Source: Oscillospiraceae bacterium
GTDB lineage: Bacteria; Bacillota; Clostridia; Oscillospirales; Oscillospiraceae
Reading direction: 5' to 3'
Length of the DNA: 5,222 nucleotides
Assembly (NCBI GenBank): GCA_017501805.1
Contig: JAFVWG010000003.1
Span: 1 to 5,222 of the forward strand
Shown: one piece after another, positions 5,024 to 5,222 of the stretch
How positions within the stretch are numbered: position 1 is the first letter of the stretch
Layout: every line of letters starts with the position of its first letter
Notes under the pieces: generated by a model
Databases searched by the model: none
Told to the model about the DNA's origin: nothing
The model's input: the letters and a program-made list of their open reading frames with translations, nothing else
Made by a program: the position numbers and the translations under genes

Positions 5024-5222
5024 ATGGAAAATCTGCAGCTTGTTTACACCGGCAAAACCAAGAATGTATACGCACTGGAAAACGGTAACTGCCTGCTGAA
5101 GTTCAAGGATGACTGCACCGGCAAGGACGGTGTGTTCGATCCCGGTGAAAACTCCGTGGGTCTGACCATCGAAGGCGTGGGTGATGTCAATCTCCGTATG
5201 TCCATCTACTTCTTCGAAAAGA
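5024..5222 (+). CDS. purC: Phosphoribosylaminoimidazole-succinocarboxamide synthase (SAICAR synthetase), 3' part beyond window
   Basis: PurC joins CAIR to aspartate using ATP, giving SAICAR, the step directly after PurE. Only the first 66 residues are present. They show the family N-terminus with the nucleotide-loop motif YTGKTKNVY (8-16), then LLKFKDDCTGKDGVFDPG (24-41) and IYFFEK at the window edge, typical of the short bacterial/clostridial form of about 235 residues. AAAGGAG (5008-5014) lies 9 nt before the ATG, which is the only sensible start. It follows purE by 52 nt on the same strand with just a small hairpin between, so the two are expected to be cotranscribed. Confidence 0.95.
   Translation, partial: MENLQLVYTGKTKNVYALENGNCLLKFKDDCTGKDGVFDPGENSVGLTIEGVGDVNLRMSIYFFEK

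Noticed and set aside
1..5222. Mobile element, CRISPR array, tRNA/rRNA or toxin-antitoxin system
   Set aside because: I found no terminal repeats, spaced repeats, structural RNA gene or accessory gene pair. Every coding stretch is accounted for by core genes.

Overview
This window looks like the chromosome of a spore-forming member of the Bacillota, probably a GC-rich clostridial lineage of the Oscillospirales type. This is inferred from four things: a SpoIIGA sporulation protease, a DUF951 protein, clostridial-style PurE and PurC sequences, and strong AGGAGG-type ribosome binding sites with sigma-A-like promoters. No mobile element, phage, CRISPR array, rRNA or tRNA is visible. All genes are core housekeeping or sporulation genes. 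I see no undescribed defence or accessory system. The most interesting content is regulatory.

Layout. Positions 1-657 (minus strand) hold most of spoIIGA, cut by the window edge. Positions 699-741 are a strong hairpin terminator. Positions 745-942 (DUF951) and 955-2214 (rarA) form a two-gene minus-strand operon, rarA first, with its own promoter at 2237-2265. Positions 2303-2341 are the terminator of the next gene up, fhs (2361-4040, minus), which encodes formate--tetrahydrofolate ligase. Positions 4041-4473 are a 433-base divergent control region. Positions 4474-4971 (purE) and 5024 to the end (purC, cut by the edge) run rightward as the start of a purine operon.

Control region. On the minus strand, a promoter (TTGACG, 17 bases, TATTCT) starts a leader of about 165 nt. 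The leader carries a ZTP/ZMP (pfl-type) riboswitch aptamer directly overlapping an 11-bp intrinsic terminator, ahead of fhs. The aptamer shows P1, P2, a GNRA-capped linker hairpin, P3, and a pseudoknot whose two strands (GACGG and CCGUC) are complementary. On the plus strand, a promoter (TTGTGT, 17 bases, TATACT) drives purE. Its -10 lies inside a perfect 7-4-7 palindrome that looks like an operator. A solitary PurBox-like site lies further upstream.

How the genes work together. PurE and PurC catalyse consecutive steps of de novo purine synthesis leading to AICAR (ZMP). Using AICAR needs 10-formyl-tetrahydrofolate, which Fhs makes from formate. When 10-formyl-THF runs low, ZMP/ZTP accumulates. 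The riboswitch is expected to sense this and let RNA polymerase read through into fhs. The divergent locus therefore couples the purine pathway to its one-carbon supply. RarA (replication-fork maintenance) and SpoIIGA (pro-sigma-E processing) are separate transcription units.
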